64,000 bases of DNA from Fomitopsis serialis (taxonomy: Eukaryota; Basidiomycota; Agaricomycetes; Polyporales; Fomitopsidaceae): NCBI RefSeq assembly GCF_022376445.1, contig NW_025955004.1, positions 186,001-250,000 on the forward strand. The letters run 5' to 3'. Position numbers and translations under genes: made by a program. Shown here one piece after another: positions 11,451-25,415 of the stretch (the first letter of the stretch is position 1; every line of letters begins with the position of its first letter). The notes beneath the pieces were generated by a model. The model was not told the origin of the DNA. It ran no database searches and worked only from the letters and a program-made list of their open reading frames with translations.

Positions 11451-12089
11451 GGGGACAAGGGAGCGCCGGCGGGCAGCGGGCAGCGGGGCAGTGGTGGCGG
11501 GAAGCGCCGACGAGGTCGGGACGAGGCAGTGGCGGCGGGAAGCGCCGGCGAGGTCGGGACGAGGCAGTGGCGGCAGGAAGCGCCGGCGAGCACGGGACGG
11601 GGCGTGATGTGCTCGCAAGCGCCGGCGAGCACGGGACAGGGCGTGATGTGCTCGCAAGCGCCGGCGAGCACGGGACAGGGCGTGATGTGCTCGCAAGCGC
11701 CGGCGAGCACGGGACGGGGCGTGATGTGCTCGCAAGCGCCGGCGAGCACGGGACGGGGCGTGATGTACTCGCAAGCGCCGGCGAGCACGGGGTGGTGGCC
11801 AGAACGGGCCCGCAAGCGCCGGCGAGCACGGGACAGTGACCAGAAACGGACTCCGAGAACATCGGAGAAGGATCGGGAGATCTAGCCCGACTCACGGGGA
11901 CGGAGGTGAGCGGGCATCCCAATTGGGAAGAACTCACGTGCCCTAGACAGCGAGCACCATTGCGAAGTCAATATTCTTCACGGAAATCTTCAAGGGTAAG
12001 GAGATTGAGTGATAAGGGCACATACTAGTGCCGACTGATCGGTCGGTCCGACATCACTTATTAGTCAGTAAGTGTGGGAACGGTAGGTG
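11451..12089. repeat. Right terminal inverted repeat, about 639 bp
   Basis: Reverse complement of 2238-2799, ending GGTAGGTG at the target-site duplication. It carries one more hairpin unit and one more 38-bp non-hairpin unit than the left end. Confidence 0.9.
11583..11829. repeat. Right subterminal tandem array of the 39-bp hairpin unit
   Basis: Same units as at 2498-2712 in reverse orientation. Six near-identical copies plus a partial one, against five plus a partial on the left. Confidence 0.85.
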
Positions 12090-12096
12090 TGTTCGT
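12090..12096. repeat. Right target-site duplication of the KDZ transposon
   Basis: TGTTCGT, same as 2231-2237, directly after the right terminal repeat. Confidence 0.85.
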
Positions 12097-12324
12097 ACTA
12101 CATGTGGCAAACGGTATATATACAAACCGAGCCCCGATTCGGCACATTGGGCCATGATACCAGGCTAAGACAAAGAACGGATGCAGTCCGAACGGTCGTC
12201 TGGAAACATCCGACCTATTTCGTAGCAGCACATTCGTTATGAAGACCATGTGGCTACTTGAGTACATCAGCAGTAGGTCGGGCTGACCAATGAAGCGATA
12301 CACATACTCGACGATGTCACCCAC

Positions 12325-13710
12325 TCAGGTCCGAGTTTGAAGAGGAACGTAGCGTTTCATGGCTCCCTTGTCCGACCCGTTTTCATCCGATCTGTCGCTG
12401 GCTTGCGATATGTGCACCTCCACAGGGCGTGTGGACAGCTCCCGACTGCAGAACTCCCGCCGGGACGGTACGACGAAAGACAAGGTGGTGTCGGTGCGCG
12501 CAGGGGAGTGTGGTGCGGACCCGAAGGCCCACCCGAGTCCTACACGCACGTTGATGAGCGTCGCAGCGATGCCGGCCATAGCGGGACATGTTGCATTGGC
12601 GATATTCTGCAGGTTTGACCCGGCTTCGTACGTTGCGAAGAAAAAGATGGTCCAGGTCCTGTAAGGAACGTCCGAATGAAGCGTCCAATGTGAAGCAGTG
12701 CTGTTTGACTTACGCATAGAGTGCTGCGCTCTCGGAGAAGACTGCAATAGCGCGCTGTGGAGCGATAGGTCAGTAGATACACAGCATCCGAGTATCAATT
12801 GCGAACCATTATTGGATCGTCCCCGAATATCTCGAGACGGTGGCTTGTCTGCCATATGCGCAACGTGATCATGACTGAATCAATTCAGACCTCGATACCT
12901 CATCTTCACCATAGTGACTTACACGTGCTGTAGACACTGGTGCTGCACTCATCGTTGTGAGCAAATTCAATAACGTGCGAGGCTTACAACGAACGAACCA
13001 TATTGTTAGTATACAGAGAGCCGTGACCCATTGGCCCGTCGGCGTGTCAAAGACGTCGGTCCCCAGCTTATAGAGCGAGAAGCGGTATATCATGATGATA
13101 CCGCAGACTGTGCGTTGAGTTGAGAAAGGTCTGACAATCATACTCGTTGCCTCACTCACCCGCATATGCTATCCAGCATAGCGTCGGGAATATGACAACA
13201 TATTTGGTGTGGGCCCAGACCACCCAGACACGATAGATCTAAGGTTGTTAGTTCGTCGGCTTATATTGACGGATCGAGACCATACGGTAGCTCACCATCA
13301 TTGCGTCAAAGATGGAGCCAGAGAGAATCAATGTGGCCGTCTGTGCGATGTTCGTTGCTTGAGAGAGATCGCCTAGAAATAGGACAGGCTTCGCTCCCCC
13401 TTGAAAGAATATCAACGCTTGAAACAAGCGTATGTTGGTCAAGAGCCAATGCTGTAGTTATATGGGCTCATTGAACAAAGTAGGATTGATCAGGTTCCAG
13501 ACGTTCTTACCGCCGTGATGCTCAAGAAGAGAAAGATGGTGCCGACAAAGAGGGGTTGATGGCAGATTGAACATCGCGTGAAGGCAGGCGTCGACGCCTT
13601 CCCAGTAGAAGGATGGTCGACGTAAGGCAGAGTACAAAGAATATCCCATACAGGAAGTTCTCCAGACATACCAGGGCCAGATTCGCGGCAAGATGAGACA
13701 CGCCCGCCAT
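12325..13710 (-). CDS. Multi-pass membrane protein (about 7 TM), possible frameshift in exon 1
   Basis: The exon plan matches the paralogue at 14409-15946: TM1 (LYGIFFVLCLTSTILLLG), then LFVGTIFLFLSITA in another frame, HWLLTNIRLFQALIFFQGG (13442-13248), YRVWVVWAHTKYVVIF (about 13240-13165), FDTPTGQWVTALCILTI (about 13108-13010), RAIAVFSESAALYA (about 12770-12720) and a last exon with ATLINVRVGLGWAF ending at 12325. This is a fungal integral membrane family of unknown function, common in Agaricomycetes. TM1 and the end of exon 1 lie in different frames (shift near 13600-13560) with no convincing intron between, so this copy may be a pseudogene or contain a sequence error. All later exons are open. 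The KDZ element lies just downstream. Confidence 0.6.
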
Positions 13711-14408
13711 AGCGTAGAGGAAGGCTGGAGCAGAGTATTGGTGTGCAACACATGCTTATATACACTGCATTGGCAGAACTCTGGCGTTTCGGCAAGTTGC
13801 GCGATGGTAATTCCTGCATAATGGCCGCTGTGACGAGGATCGGTCCGCGAAGCAGACGCCACAACGGCTCAGCATCAAATGAGGATATTCGCGTGGGCAA
13901 CGGAGGACATCCGGTGCTCAGTATGTTCGGGACGAATGGTTCACCTGAAAGTGCGATATAAGTCAGGGGTTTCTCATGACATGTAAAGCCATAGCAAGAC
14001 ACGACAAACCGTGCTAGCACCGTACTTATTGTACATTTCTGTAGGCAGACATCGAATCAACCTCCAAGCAAGCTCAAGCTTCAGTCTTTGCACAGCAACG
14101 TCGAGAGATAGGGAGTAGCATACCATACTTAGACAATAGTACCGGACGTTCCATTGACACGTCCCCTGACCTGCATACCGCCGCGGACCGCGCTCTGCGA
14201 ATTGACTGGATGCAGTCAAAGTCAGTCTGAGCGGCTGACGTGAATGTAATGGCAACCTGCATCGCCATTGGTCGGAGGTTCCTAAGTCGAGGTCGAGATT
14301 AATAGTCAGCTAGTGTTCCCCCTGGGCAACATGGTTATCAGTAGTGTGCGTTCGCATTATCAATGTCCTTTGGGAAAACAGATACAGAGGTACATAAAAT
14401 GCTCGCAG
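13711..14408. other. Intergenic region, no supported gene
   Basis: Open frames on the minus strand here show neither membrane segments nor splice continuity with the neighbouring membrane protein genes. Confidence 0.4.
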
Positions 14409-16030
14409 TCATATAGAAATGTGGTTTGTCGCTGAGCATAGGACCGGGCTACCCACAGTCATACTAGACCGACCTATATAAGACCCGTGCTGCATTCCAT
14501 GAAGAGAATCCAGCTTCAACAGCTTCACTTGAGGCAACGAGTCGTGCTGGTTATCCGCAACCATGTCCTCGGGCTCCCGTGCGATATCGGGCACGTTCAC
14601 CACGATGGATGTGAGCATGTGTGACGTGTGTTGCGAGGCAAACCGCAGCTCGTCTGTGGTGTTTCCGGTTCGCTTTTCTGCTACGCCCTGCGGAAGGCCA
14701 GGCGGGCTTGAACGATGATGAGCCCGAACGTGAGCCCCGCGACAGCAGGCGAACAATCACGGGCCACGAAACGCGCGTCGCTCTGAGTCTCGTAGGACAC
14801 ACAGTAAAAGACGGCCCATCCTCTGTCGAACTATTGTCTGCACAGTAAACTACCTTATGGATCGAGGGATACGCACGTGTAGATGCTTGCGCTCTCAATG
14901 AAGATGACGAGGGCCTTCTGTTTGCGGGGCAAGTGAATCAGCCGGCGGGTGCGACCACTAGTACACTGCTTCTCACCGTGATGACACTGGTGGCGGCAGG
15001 TTGGAGGCCAGCTTTGATGAGATTACATTCTGAGACAACAAGTCTGCCTGCGATGAGTGCTGTTGTGATAGCGAACGGGTTCAGTGTAGGTGTAACGCAG
15101 GGAATGAGCGGTCGACTGAACTCATACAATATATGTCGAGACTAAGAGACGAGGTCAGTCGTCGGAATAAACTTTAGAAATTTAGACCTCCACGTGCAGT
15201 ACTTACCAGAGGTGACTGGCGAAAGCAGCCGAGAGCCACTTCCATTGTGAGGACTCTGGTTCACTGGAAGCATTTCGCAGTTGTGCCGTCTCGTAAGCGG
15301 CATACACGCTGGACCCTACTTCACGAGTCAGTAATGCGCCGAAGGTCCACAGTGTCTTGAGCCTCACCAATTGTGGCAAGTAGAGCACATATCGGAATGA
15401 CGATGGTAGCCCTACGGAAGGCCCAGATGATCCAGAGACGGTACACCTTTCAGAAGCAAAGGATGTCAGTGCCGATTACCGCCATACGCGAAATACGCGA
15501 CAAGACGACTTACACAGACAGCATCGGTTATGATGATGCAGAAAAGCATGAGTATGGCGTTCGCTACTATGAATGTTCTGTCGATATAGTCGTCGAGATA
15601 CTCCTCGGGCGCTGAGCCTCCCTTGTACGTCACCACCGCTTGGAACAAGCGTACAACATCAATGATCCAATGCTGTTGAGGGCGAGCTTGCATCAGCCAC
15701 GCAAGGATACTGCGAACGGCACAAACCTACAGCAGTTGTACCCACTAGCAGACAGAGTCCTGCCATGATCAAAGGGATTCCTTGCGCAAATGAGGGCTGT
15801 CTTGTTGTTATCCTTCCGGCGCGTGTGCGGTTTTGATCCCAGAGCAACCATACCGAGGTTGTGCATATAAGAAGGAATGGACCATATAATAGGGTTTCGA
15901 TGATCGCACTTGTGAGTGTGGGGGTGAGGTTTCTCGATGAACTCATCGAGATGGCGTGTTGAGTGAGGTCGTGCTCAAATGGTGTCAGCAGGGAGCAAAA
16001 ACGCGCTGCATGCCCCCTTTATGTATCCGA
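14390..16030. repeat. Segmental duplication, copy 1 (inverted partner at 39700-41360)
   Basis: The whole membrane protein gene plus about 80 bp of upstream and some downstream sequence recurs in opposite orientation at 39700-41360, with long near-identical blocks and scattered changes in exons and introns alike. Confidence 0.85.
14409..15946 (-). CDS. Multi-pass membrane protein (about 7 TM), intact paralogue
   Basis: The start is ATG at 15946. Exon 1 encodes TM1-2 (SAIIETLLYGPFLLICTTSV; GIPLIMAGLCLLVGTTA). Exon 2 gives HWIIDVVRLFQAVVTYKGG and FIVANAILMLFCIIITDAVC; exon 3 YRLWIIWAFRRATIVIPICA; then PESSQWKWLSAAF, a TM with ITTALIAGRLVVSECNLIKA, ALVIFIESASIY, and a last exon with AVAGLTFGLIIVQARLAF and a hydrophilic tail. 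The repeated HW-DVVR, YRLWIIW and VGL/LTFGLIIV pattern is that of an uncharacterised fungal integral membrane family. No stop interrupts the exons, unlike the copy at 39.7 kb. Function unknown; receptor-like or transport roles would be speculation. Confidence 0.75.
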
Positions 16031-16891
16031 CTGACAGAAAGATCAGTTCGCAGTGCATGATATTATTGACATCGGATACTAGGATAGATCGTTGCATCCT
16101 AGGCTTACCTGACACGAGAAGCACTGCAGAGGCAGAGTAGTCACTTGATGAGCGCCTGAGCCGTCACACACTTAGCACATGTGTGATAAATTATAATCAC
16201 CGTGAATTGCGCGTGTATAAAAATACATACCTATCTGGTCACTGCGCACGGGAGACAGGTTGAAAATGCAAGAAGACGCACTACTTGGATGATCATGTCG
16301 AATAAGAGGTATATCGTCGGAGATACTGCGATAGCCTCAAGAAAGGATGACCTAGATCCAGTGCATCAATCACTACTAGTAAAGACGAGGTAATGAGCTT
16401 GGATAGTTTGAGCAGAGGGCAACATGATCAGCGTACTCACAGTGACCGCTTGTGAAGGGACGATGGGAGACGAGCAACACACTGTTACAGCCTTAAGAAA
16501 ACACCGGTGAAGGCACAACGAGCAGAACCGGACAACCTTATTTTTCGTCTATGCGCACAGCGAGGCTGCAGCGCACCACGTGCACGGCGAAGACAGCCCG
16601 ATATGCCTCCACAGAAAGCAACGAGTCGCTTCCATTTAATGCAAATTAGAGGTATACCCTGGGCTTGTATCACTTGGAAAATCGATGGAACTCACCAACC
16701 TAGCCGCGAAGCGTCAGAGGGCGTCAGAGGTACTGCATCGACGCATATGCGAGGCACCACTCGTCGCCAGAAACGTGAGAGTAGGGAAGACTCATGTCAA
16801 TGTGCAACGCAAAAATGCTTCAGACTCTCGGGATCACATTCCGTCCCACCTACGTCTATACCTATATCCTTCCCGCTATACCTAAGTAGAA
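15947..16891. other. Intergenic region, no supported gene
   Basis: It contains the upstream part of the segmental duplication (to about 16030). The rest shows only short unconvincing open frames. Confidence 0.4.
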
Positions 16892-18549
16892 TCACAGTCT
16901 AGCGTTGGGGTCATCCGAGAAGGGGTAGTCGATGTAACCATGCGGCTCCTCCGGCACATAGTATAAGTCGCGGCTGCCCTTCGCAATAGGGAGGTCCTTC
17001 GCAAGCCGCAGGGGTAGGTCGGGCTACAACATAGACTGAGCGAAGATTTTCGCGAACTCAAAGAGAAGACACCGACGTTGGGTATGAACAAGCGGCCGAA
17101 CGCAATAAGGTCGCCATACTTATCTGCATCCTCGAAAGCCGTCTCGCGCGTGTAGTTGCCGGCAGCGATGTACGGGCGCGGCTTCCAGATATCACGCAGG
17201 AAGACGTTACTCTGCAAGTGGCAAGTCAGCTTATAGGGATGGTTAGCGGCATGGTCCATGAACTGACCTCGCCCGGTTGCACGTCCCGGTCGAGGTCCCC
17301 GTGCGCGCGCGGCTCTACGACGTGGATGTATGCGAGGTCCGGGTGCCGTTTGGCGAGCTCAGACACAAGATACCCAAAGGTCGGCTTGGGATCATCCATT
17401 AGCATATCTGACGGGAAAGATGTGTACTCAATGCGTATGTGCAGTGTCCCTAGTATATGCGCGTTGACGTACCTCCAAATTGGCCCCATGGACTGAAACG
17501 GATAGCGGTCTTGTCCGCACCAATCGCGCTCGCGATGGCATCGACCACCTCGAGCGCAAACCTGCAGCGATTCTCGATCGAGCCGCCATACTCGTCCGTC
17601 CGGTTGTTCGACACGTCCTGCGTAAATTGGTCGACTAGGTATCCGTTGGCACCGTGGACCTCAACCCCATCGAAGCCCGCGCGCACGGCACAACGAGCAG
17701 CATCGCGATACATGTCTATGTACTCTTTGATCTCTAGCGGGCCGGTCAGTTTCATGAATGCGGCGAGAAAGGGCGGGAGCCATTCACCAGGAATAGTCAA
17801 GGGCCTTGGGGTGCGTGGTTCACGCATTAGACGCTTGTCCCCGGAACTGACGTATGGGAGGCCTTCTCTGTCCAGGACTTCTGGGATTGCTCCGCGTCCA
17901 AGCGCCCAGAGTTGGCAGAATATACGCGACCCTTTTTCGTGGACCACGTCGGTGATCTAAATGGGATACGACGGCGTGGTTAGAGCAAAGTCCTTTCACA
18001 GAAGATATTGACAGACAATGAAAATGAAAATGAAAGTGGTGGTTTCCCCAGGCTGATCCATACTTCAACGACTCTGTCGTCACAGCGCCTCCCCATGATG
18101 AATTGAAGTCAATAGCGGACACTTTGACTACCTGACTATCGTTCACTGGTTGCTGCCACGGCGCACTGGTATGATTAAACCAAAAAACTGACGGCTATCA
18201 CCTATCTTCAGATGGACCCGGATGCACGCGACGTGGGGGGACGCGGCAACATTGTTCTAAGACGTCGAAAAATACTCACCGGCTTCCATCCAGCCACCTG
18301 CTCGTCATTCCAGATTCCCGGAACGTTGTCGAATCCTCCCGCCTTCGGCGAGATGAATGCCGCTTCCGAGATCAGCAGAGTTCCTGGCATGATCGCACGC
18401 TGGCTATAGTAGGTGACCGCAAGGTCGCCATGGACGTGTGCCTTGTTTGCACGGTACCGCGTGAGGGGGGCCATGACGACTCGGTGCCCAAGCCAGTGCT
18501 GTCCAACCTTCACAGGCTGGAAGAGCTTGGGGACAGCGGGCTGAGACAT
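16892..18549 (-). CDS. Old Yellow Enzyme-type NADH:flavin oxidoreductase, copy 1
   Basis: OYE enzymes are FMN-dependent ene-reductases that use NAD(P)H to reduce activated C=C bonds. The first exon (18549-18280) gives MSQPAVPKLFQPVKVG and APLTRYRANKAHVHG. Later exons give [40 protein letters not shown], the active-site HGANGYLVDQF with the His, Asn and Tyr expected, [28 protein letters not shown], a FMN-phosphate segment ending GRLFIPN, and the tail EPHGYIDYPFSDDP. Length is close to the usual 360-380 aa. Intron 1 (18279-17957) is 323 nt, far longer than other introns here and than the 121 nt in the tandem copy. No frame break seen. Confidence 0.9.
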
Positions 18550-20640
18550 AACTCTATGGGGTGCTCTGGGCTTCGGAGGTGTTAGATTCGGGGGAAGGAT
18601 TATTCAGTCGAAGGCTGCATGCCGGCGTGCACATATCGTCCGCCGATAGCGCATAACTTGACGGCGCTGCTCGTTCCACATTCGCTGAGTAAGAGCGTGG
18701 AACCTGTAAGGACACGGGTTATGGCTATTGAATAGAATCACGATGACTTATCTGCGGAGAAAGTCCATCCGACCGGAGCCAGTCATAGGCACTTACGTTC
18801 GTCAACTCCAGGCCGCACCTGTGTTCCTGCGCTTAGTCTTTGTGGTATCAGTAAAAGTACTGACGATAGTGGTGGCACTTACTGTAAGTAATGGAGCCAA
18901 GGCTCTGTCGAATGGCTCCAAGATGGCTTTGGTTGACAGTGGACAAGCTCCTTGTGCAGCCCAGGTAGAGTGAAGTCCAATTCCTGCTGCGCGCCTGGCC
19001 TGGACATCATCAGGCGTACCTCCGGCAGGAAAAGACCTCCCACGGCGCACGCCAATGATCGCGGAAGTCCACGGGCTGGGCCTCCATGAACGGATGGACT
19101 CAAGGCGCGCACGCGGTGGGGCTTCCCACCTGTGGAGGATACTCATCTCAGGGGCGGTTCACTACATCACCTGGAGCCTCTGCCTCCAGCGAGTGACAGT
19201 ACACGCGGAAGACCCTACCTAGACATAACTCCTTCGCGATCACAGATTATCCTTGTCCGCGGCCGCTTTCAACAGCTGCCCGACGCTGGATGTCATAATG
19301 ACGCGCAAAGAACACGGGAGACAGCGCTCAGATGAGGGGTAGTAACATACTTACTTGCGACCTGGACCGGAGTTCTTCATGAGATTGGCCCTTCGCATGA
19401 CTTGGACGGCGGTTTGTGGGTTTTGAGTGGGCGTTGTACTAGTGATATGTATTGCCGTGGATCATGGTCCAGGCTGATGAGTCCCACACTACTTGAGAAG
19501 CCGTGTCTGAGCTGCACTTGTCCCACCGTGCGCGGATGGGCGAACCTACTTGCTCGCTAGGTCCAAATCGCCAGGGCCAACCAATTGTCACTTGCGCACA
19601 GAGCCCTCCAGAATTGCAACAGAGTCCAGTACTTCATCCAGTCTGATAGGACAGGCTGTGGCCGGTGGCATGGTGGTGACCAGCTGTGATTTGATTGTGA
19701 GAGGACGCGAGGCCTGAAGTCGATTGGCGCGTCATCGGCCGGGACCTTCCAGGGGCCTCTCTACCTCCTGCTCTCCATGCCGCAGCGCGCCTTGCGTATC
19801 AGTTCTCCGACTCCAAGCGCACGTCACCAGCGAAGACCAGAATGAGCCTCGACAGCGCGCCTTGCTGAGCAGACTGTCGTTCCCACTCCGTTGTCTCCTT
19901 GTTGATGCACTGCATGCCAATGAATGCACGTCACAAACCAAGTCACTGGAGCGTACGTGCCATATGTAGTACACGAGTTGGTCATTCGCAGATAACGGTG
20001 AGAGGCAACACCATGACTTACCACTGACATGCCTATTAAGAGGAACAGCGTTGGAAATACTGGTTCCTCCGAGAACGCCATGAACGATAGCATCAGAGAA
20101 GGATGTCATCGATTCATCAGACTGCTAGAAAGAAAGTAGGAGCGCGTACCAGCGAGGACGGCGTCAAATAGACACATTGTGCCTGTGGGTGCGAGCGGAA
20201 GTGACGTGACACAGCAACATGACGTTTCAAAGAGGAGACGCACCAGAGTGAGAAGGCGATGTACAGAAGTAGATTTCGCTGTCCGCCTTCAAGCTTCATG
20301 CACGAGTGCCTTGAGCACTGGCCAAACACATAATTGCAGAATATTCAATGCAACGTGCTTTCGCGGAAGCTACCGAGTGCTTTGCGCTTGACGCGAACCC
20401 TTGCATCGGATTCGCGGCGTAGCAGTCAGAAGGGTTGCTCTGGCGCGTATGTGACGCGCCGTGATAGGGTTGAGAGGATAAGGGTCCCAGACGTTCGGCG
20501 GAATCCTAGCGCTGCGCTGGTATCGGTACAACCGCGGAAGTATGCGGTTCCCTTGTCGAGGTGCAAGAAAGCCCTTATTCTGAGTAGTTCATGTCTCGTA
20601 TACATCTATTTCCACAGCCGTATGTCTATACCTAGGTAGA
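18550..20640. other. 2.1-kb region between the OYE genes, possible eroded gene
   Basis: Minus-strand fragments with hydrophobic character (for example FPTLFLLIGMSV near 20030-20090) and some splice-like GTAAGT sites occur, but I cannot assemble a coherent gene. It may be a decayed membrane protein gene. Confidence 0.35.
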
Positions 20641-22097
<1,457 letters not shown>

Positions 22098-22641
22098 AGC
22101 GCTATGGGATCCTCTGCGTCTCGAAGGTGGTGGTTCGGAAAGAAAGTAGTTGGGTCGAAGGGCGCATGCCTCTGTCAGCCTCTGTACACATGGTGCTGCT
22201 CAATCCACATCCGCTGAGTAAGTGTAGCCTACGCCCTACTTACTTATTAGTATAATAATACTCCTCCGGACACGGCACGACGACTTACATATCTTCGGAT
22301 GAAGTTCTACCGGTGCCAGTTTGGTCCCAGTCACTCTAATTATTGGATACTCACATCTACCGCGCCTGAGTCGCCGATCAACGTGTTCTTATGTCTGGCA
22401 TTGGCTCATCGATACCAGTACTGAGCGATAGAGTGGTCATCAAGCACGGAGTGAGCGATGTGATTAACTTAGGACAGAGGAAACGGGACGATTTCAGTCT
22501 TTCACAACGGTATTGGCATCCACGTGGGAACGCGCTCGTGACTATGTGACTCGAAGTGTGACAGGACGCGTCTTGGACGCGTCGCTGACCCAGGTCGCTT
22601 GTTCCACCTACCCGTCTACCATCTACTTATGTTGTACGGGA
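22098..22641. other. Divergent intergenic region between OYE copy 2 and RAD17
   Basis: About 540 bp between two genes that start outward; presumably it holds both promoters. No gene seen. Confidence 0.5.
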
Positions 22642-25415
22642 ATGTCGCAGAAATCGGCGAAGCAGCAGAAACGTTCTCAGCAAACGGCAGCCCTCCGTAG
22701 CACCTTACGCCTGGATGCTCCGGTGCCAAGCGGTCCGCCACCAGCGAAGAAACAGAAGACCAGGGCGGTCTCATCGGTGTGTATAGTTGTTCAGAGCGTC
22801 TGCGAACATGTTGAAGATAATGATTGCTTCAGCACATAGATCACTAGGCCGCCAGTCTTTGACCTGACTAGTAGCCAACCAGATTCCTCACAAGACAGGC
22901 CCGCGACAAAGAACAAAGGCAAAGGAAAGGCGAGATTGGACGTCATTTTGCATAATAAGTCCACTGTAGGCTGTTCTGGTGAGTAAAAGCGGTTATCCAT
23001 CGGTCATGACTAACCAAACGTCAACTGCCGGTAAGACGATCGTTTGTGGGTGGACCGATACGAACCCACCACCGAGGTGAATCAGCGCCGTCCACTCGAT
23101 ATGCATACGCGACGTATGAGCGCACGCTGATCCTAAACATAGGGCGAACTAGCCGTCAACAAGCGCAAAATACAAGACGCTCGCCAGTGGCTCCTAGAAG
23201 CCCTCGACGGTGGCCCTTCTGGAAAGCTAAGCAAGTATCGCGTACGCATTCTCAAGCTTCAGTCCACGCATATACTCAGCTACCTAACCATCATCTTACA
23301 GCGCATCCTGGCCCTCACGGGTCCAGCAGGCACTGGAAAGACCGCAACGCTACGCGTCCTGTCGCGAGAGCTTGGTTTCGAGATCGTCGAGTGGCGGAAT
23401 AGCATGGACGAGCGATTCACGCGCGAAGATCCTGATGACGCTGAGTACAATGTTGATGGCGAGTGGGAACCGTACGAGGGTCTCTCCGATAAGTTCCGCA
23501 ACTTCCTCGCACGCGCATCGAGCTGCCGCTCTGTGTTCAGTACGCCGGCGTCCAGCATCCCGCCCTCGTCGTCACAGTCTCAATCTCAGCCCCTGTCGCG
23601 TTCGAAGTCGTTCACACAAAGCCAAAGCCAACCGCGATCGTTCGTGCCCATATCTGCATCGCAGTCCTTCACATCATCTATCCCTACTGCGAGGCTCGCT
23701 GCACAGAGCAGGCAGGTCATCCTCCTCGAGGACCTTCCCAACATTCTGCACCCAGGCACACAAACCGCCTTCCACGCAGCGCTCGACGCATTCGTCGCGC
23801 TGCCAGATACGGGCTCGGCGCCGCTTGTGCTAATCATCAGCGACGCGGGGCTGCGCGGTGAGGACACCGACGCAGATGGTACTGGCGGTAGCACGACCTG
23901 GAGGCGCACAAAGGAGGTTGTGGACATCCGGAGTGTGCTGCCGCCGCACCTATTGAGCTCCCCATATGTCACGCAGATTGGGTAAGCTGTGCTCCATGCG
24001 GGCCGTTGCAAGGTTATACTGACGTCTGTTCTCTAACCCCGGCGAATGCAGCTTCCGCCCAATCGCGCCTACCTATCTTCGCCCCGCGCTGCAGTCCCTT
24101 CTCAACAGGCACTTCACTGGAGGCGGGAGCCCAATCTCCAAGGACGTCCTAAACCTCATTGTCGACTCGGCAAACGGCGACATCCGCAGTGCGATCATGG
24201 CGCTGCAATTCGCTTGTAGCGCAAGCGGTAGCTCGACAGGAAAGAAGAAGAAAGGCGGGGACGCGGGTGCCAGGGCAGTGATAGAGTCGGTGACGCGGCG
24301 GGAGCAGAGCCTCATGCTGTTCCACTTGTTGGGCAAGCTATTCTATAACAAGCGTGAGTGCTGCACTGCATCGAAGGTGGAACGGGATGGCAAGGGCTCA
24401 TGCCATGGACGTAGGGAAGGGCGATCCGCCAAATCCGAATGCATCTGCGAAGGACCTCCAGCGCGACCGCGATATAGACTCGAAATTGAAGAAACAACCA
24501 CCGTTGCCCACCCACCTCAAAGAGCACGCACGGCGGACGTCAAGAGTAGACGTCGAGGTACGTGCTCGACCCTGTTGTCCTACCAACGTTGATCCGACTA
24601 CGTGGTATCTAGATGTTGTATGCAGACTCGCCGATCGACGCGTCCCTCCTGTCCCTCTACGTACACCAGAACTACACGCAATACTCCAACGACCTCAGCG
24701 AGTGCGACACGCTCGCAGATTGGCTGAGCTGGATCGACGCGAACGGGGCGGAGAGTGTGGGTACCTTCACCCTTTCTCCACTGTGGTAGTGCTCATGAGA
24801 CCATATCTTCAGTGGCACCAAGCGAACCCTCATCGCTTCCACCTCCTCGCACTCAGCACCCTACATTCTCTGCCTTCCCCTGTGCAGCGTCGGAATCAGA
24901 AGCCGTACAAGCCCGTGTTCTTCGAGACGCTGCAGCGCGAGCGGGACGCAGAGGATGGGCTGCGGGATGTACAAGACTGGCTCCTGCGTGTATGTCATTT
25001 ATTTTCGTGTCAGAAATGCGCTCGGAGTGCTCACGCTGCGGACTATGCTTTAGGACGCGGAGTTGGGTGCTGGGGCTTGGAGCAGACGAAACATCGCGCT
25101 CGAAATCGGAGGTGTCCTGAAGGCGAGAGATCTCGCTGGTACGCTTCTCCCGTTCTCTCTTCCACGTCATCGTTAACAGCTTTTCGCACAGGTCGCCGTC
25201 CAAATTCTGCTCCGCCCACCCACCGGATGTTCTCGAGGCTTGAGTTCAGTCAGGGCTCCGCCGGTCCTGTGCAGCTGTCGGAGGATGGAGGCGACACGCC
25301 GGAGGACGACCCTGACGTGGACGAGGGACCAGTCTCTGGGAGCCGAGCTGCAGAGGCCGAAGAAGAGTCGCGGGCGCATGGATGGCTTGAGGACGACGAT
25401 ATCGAGGAGTTCTAG
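22642..25415 (+). CDS. rad17: RAD17/RAD24 checkpoint clamp loader
   Basis: Rad17 replaces Rfc1 in the clamp loader that loads the 9-1-1 clamp at damaged DNA in the nucleus. The start is MSQKSAKQQKRSQQ at 22642 with a basic leader. After two introns comes DDRLWVDRYEPTTE (near 23045), GELAVNKRKIQDARQWLLEA, then the Walker A GPAGTGKTATLRVL, FEIVEWRN, a Ser/Gln-rich insertion, the Walker B-like ILLEDLPN, PLVLIISDAG, sensor-region ANGDIRSAIMALQFA, and a C-terminal half (DSPIDASLLSLYVHQNY, DTLADWLSWIDANG) ending in the acidic WLEDDDIEEF. Eight or more short introns. The Walker B motif reads LLED rather than DEAD, as is usual for Rad17. No frame break seen. Confidence 0.88.

Larger units (their letters stand above)
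2238..12089 (-). mobile_element. Complete KDZ-class DNA transposon, about 9.85 kb
   Basis: The element is bounded by 7-bp direct repeats and by long terminal inverted repeats starting CACCTACCG. The two ends are the same over at least the outer 250 bp on inspection, so the insertion is recent. All three genes run on the minus strand: KDZ transposase (7456-11157), a coiled-coil protein (5516-7065) and an HMG-like protein (3378-4905). Subterminal tandem repeats sit inside both ends. KDZ (Kyakuja-Dileera-Zisupton) elements are a known eukaryotic class common in Agaricomycetes. The transposase frame is open across all eight exons, so the element may still be autonomous, although the HMG-like gene is interrupted. 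It landed about 230 bp past the stop of the membrane protein gene at 12325-13710 and breaks no gene I can see. Confidence 0.9.

Noticed and set aside
11583..11829. Regular repeat array resembling a CRISPR
   Set aside because: Units are directly adjacent with no unique spacers, the genome is fungal, and the array is part of a transposon end.
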